DNA of 64,000 nucleotides from Turicimonas muris (lineage in GTDB: Bacteria > Pseudomonadota > Gammaproteobacteria > Burkholderiales > Burkholderiaceae_F): assembly GCF_002221595.1 (NCBI RefSeq), contig NZ_NHMP01000001.1, positions 248,001 to 312,000 on the forward strand. The letters are read 5' to 3'. This document shows, piece after piece, positions 63,689-64,000 of this stretch (the stretch's first letter is position 1; every line of letters starts with the position of its first letter). The position numbers were made by a program, and so were the translations under genes. The notes beneath the pieces were generated by a model. That model was not told where the DNA came from. It ran no database searches and was given only the letters and a program-made list of their open reading frames with translations.

Positions 63689-64000
63689 GGGATTTAGACC
63701 GGAAAAGCCTTGAAAAGGCAAAAGAATTGTTCGCATCCGGCGCCATAAATAAGTTTGAAATTGGCTCTTTCAAAGGACTCCAACAGATTCATAAGTATTT
63801 ATTTGACGGACTATACGATTTCGCAGGAGAGGTTAGACAGCAAAATATTTCCAAGAGTGGCTTTAGGTTTGCAAATGCGCTTTATCTTGTGGAGGCTCTT
63901 TCAAAGATTGAACTAATGCCGGAGAACTCTTTCGAAGAGATCATTTCCAAATACGTAGAAATGAATGTTGCTCATCCTTTTATGGAGGAAAATGGTCGCT
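63685..64000 (+). CDS. fic: Fic-family protein (right copy), cut by the window end, altered catalytic motif
   Basis: The first 105 residues of a Fic protein. The text matches the left copy ([26 protein letters not shown]) and begins ATG overlapping the hsdS stop. The catalytic motif here reads HPFMEENGR instead of HPFMEGNGR: residue 102 is Glu (GAA at 63988-63990) where nearly all Fic proteins have Gly. This glycine helps hold the ATP phosphates, so the enzyme may be inactive or altered. The rest lies outside the window. Confidence 0.82.
   Translation, partial: MRDLDRKSLEKAKELFASGAINKFEIGSFKGLQQIHKYLFDGLYDFAGEVRQQNISKSGFRFANALYLVEALSKIELMPENSFEEIISKYVEMNVAHPFMEENGR

Noticed and set aside
53743-64000. 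Prophage
   Set aside because: An attachment-like site is present, but no phage structural, lysis or replication genes are seen in the window.

Overview
The window looks like a chromosome segment of a betaproteobacterium of the order Burkholderiales, most likely a gut Sutterellaceae member (Parasutterella/Sutterella-like). This is inferred from the gene set and order: zapA next to 6S RNA, bamE divergent from fur, nadK-recN, gltX and a tRNA-Ala/Glu cluster, several C4-dicarboxylate carriers, and a wlb/wbp sugar pathway. No search could be run to confirm it.

Left part, 1-7500: a complete malonate decarboxylase locus. A LysR-type regulator and the divergent mdcG-mdcH pair flank the mdcABCDE operon, which has a well-formed promoter and a strong terminator. 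No malonate transporter is present.

Middle part, 7600-42400: mostly housekeeping genes. They are sbcB, lgt, a ferredoxin-type reductase, 6S RNA, zapA, a ZapB-like coiled coil, dapB, bamE, fur, a secreted C69 dipeptidase, recN, nadK, an unknown gene, a DUF423 gene, fabI, mltD, a methyltransferase, rnhA, tRNA-Val, a DcuC carrier, a DIP1984-family gene, a YidE-like transporter, gltX, five tRNAs in a partly duplicated Ala-Glu array, a serine hydrolase, a frameshifted second DcuC carrier, two EamA transporters, a GT9 glycosyltransferase, msbA, a DASS carrier, and an operon of a sodium:solute symporter, a DUF3311-like protein and a creatininase-family amidase (to 43158).

Right part, 43200-64000: accessory DNA. 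It starts with remnants of two transposases (IS4/DUF4372 type and IS66 type). Next come a two-domain glycosyltransferase and a wbpB-wbpE-wbpD-wbpA pathway for a diacetamido uronic acid, in which wbpA has lost its 3' end. An intact IS630-family element follows, with clear terminal inverted repeats. Beyond it, on the minus strand, lie a truncated gene, a fic gene and a decayed HsdS tail. A tRNA/tmRNA 3'-end-like sequence with its terminator marks a probable integration boundary at about 53.8 kb. An autotransporter adhesin and a small lipoprotein then sit between two 32-bp direct repeats. The last 6 kb is a type I restriction-modification operon (hsdR-hsdM-hsdS-fic). Its hsdR carries an in-frame amber codon, and its fic carries a Gly-to-Glu change in the catalytic motif.

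The most notable theme is the repeated hsdS-fic module, present once in decayed inverted form and once in a nearly complete but lesioned operon. I see no clearly new multi-gene system. The best candidates for something undescribed are the hsdS-fic coupling with an unnamed third gene behind fic, and the direct-repeat-bounded autotransporter segment.
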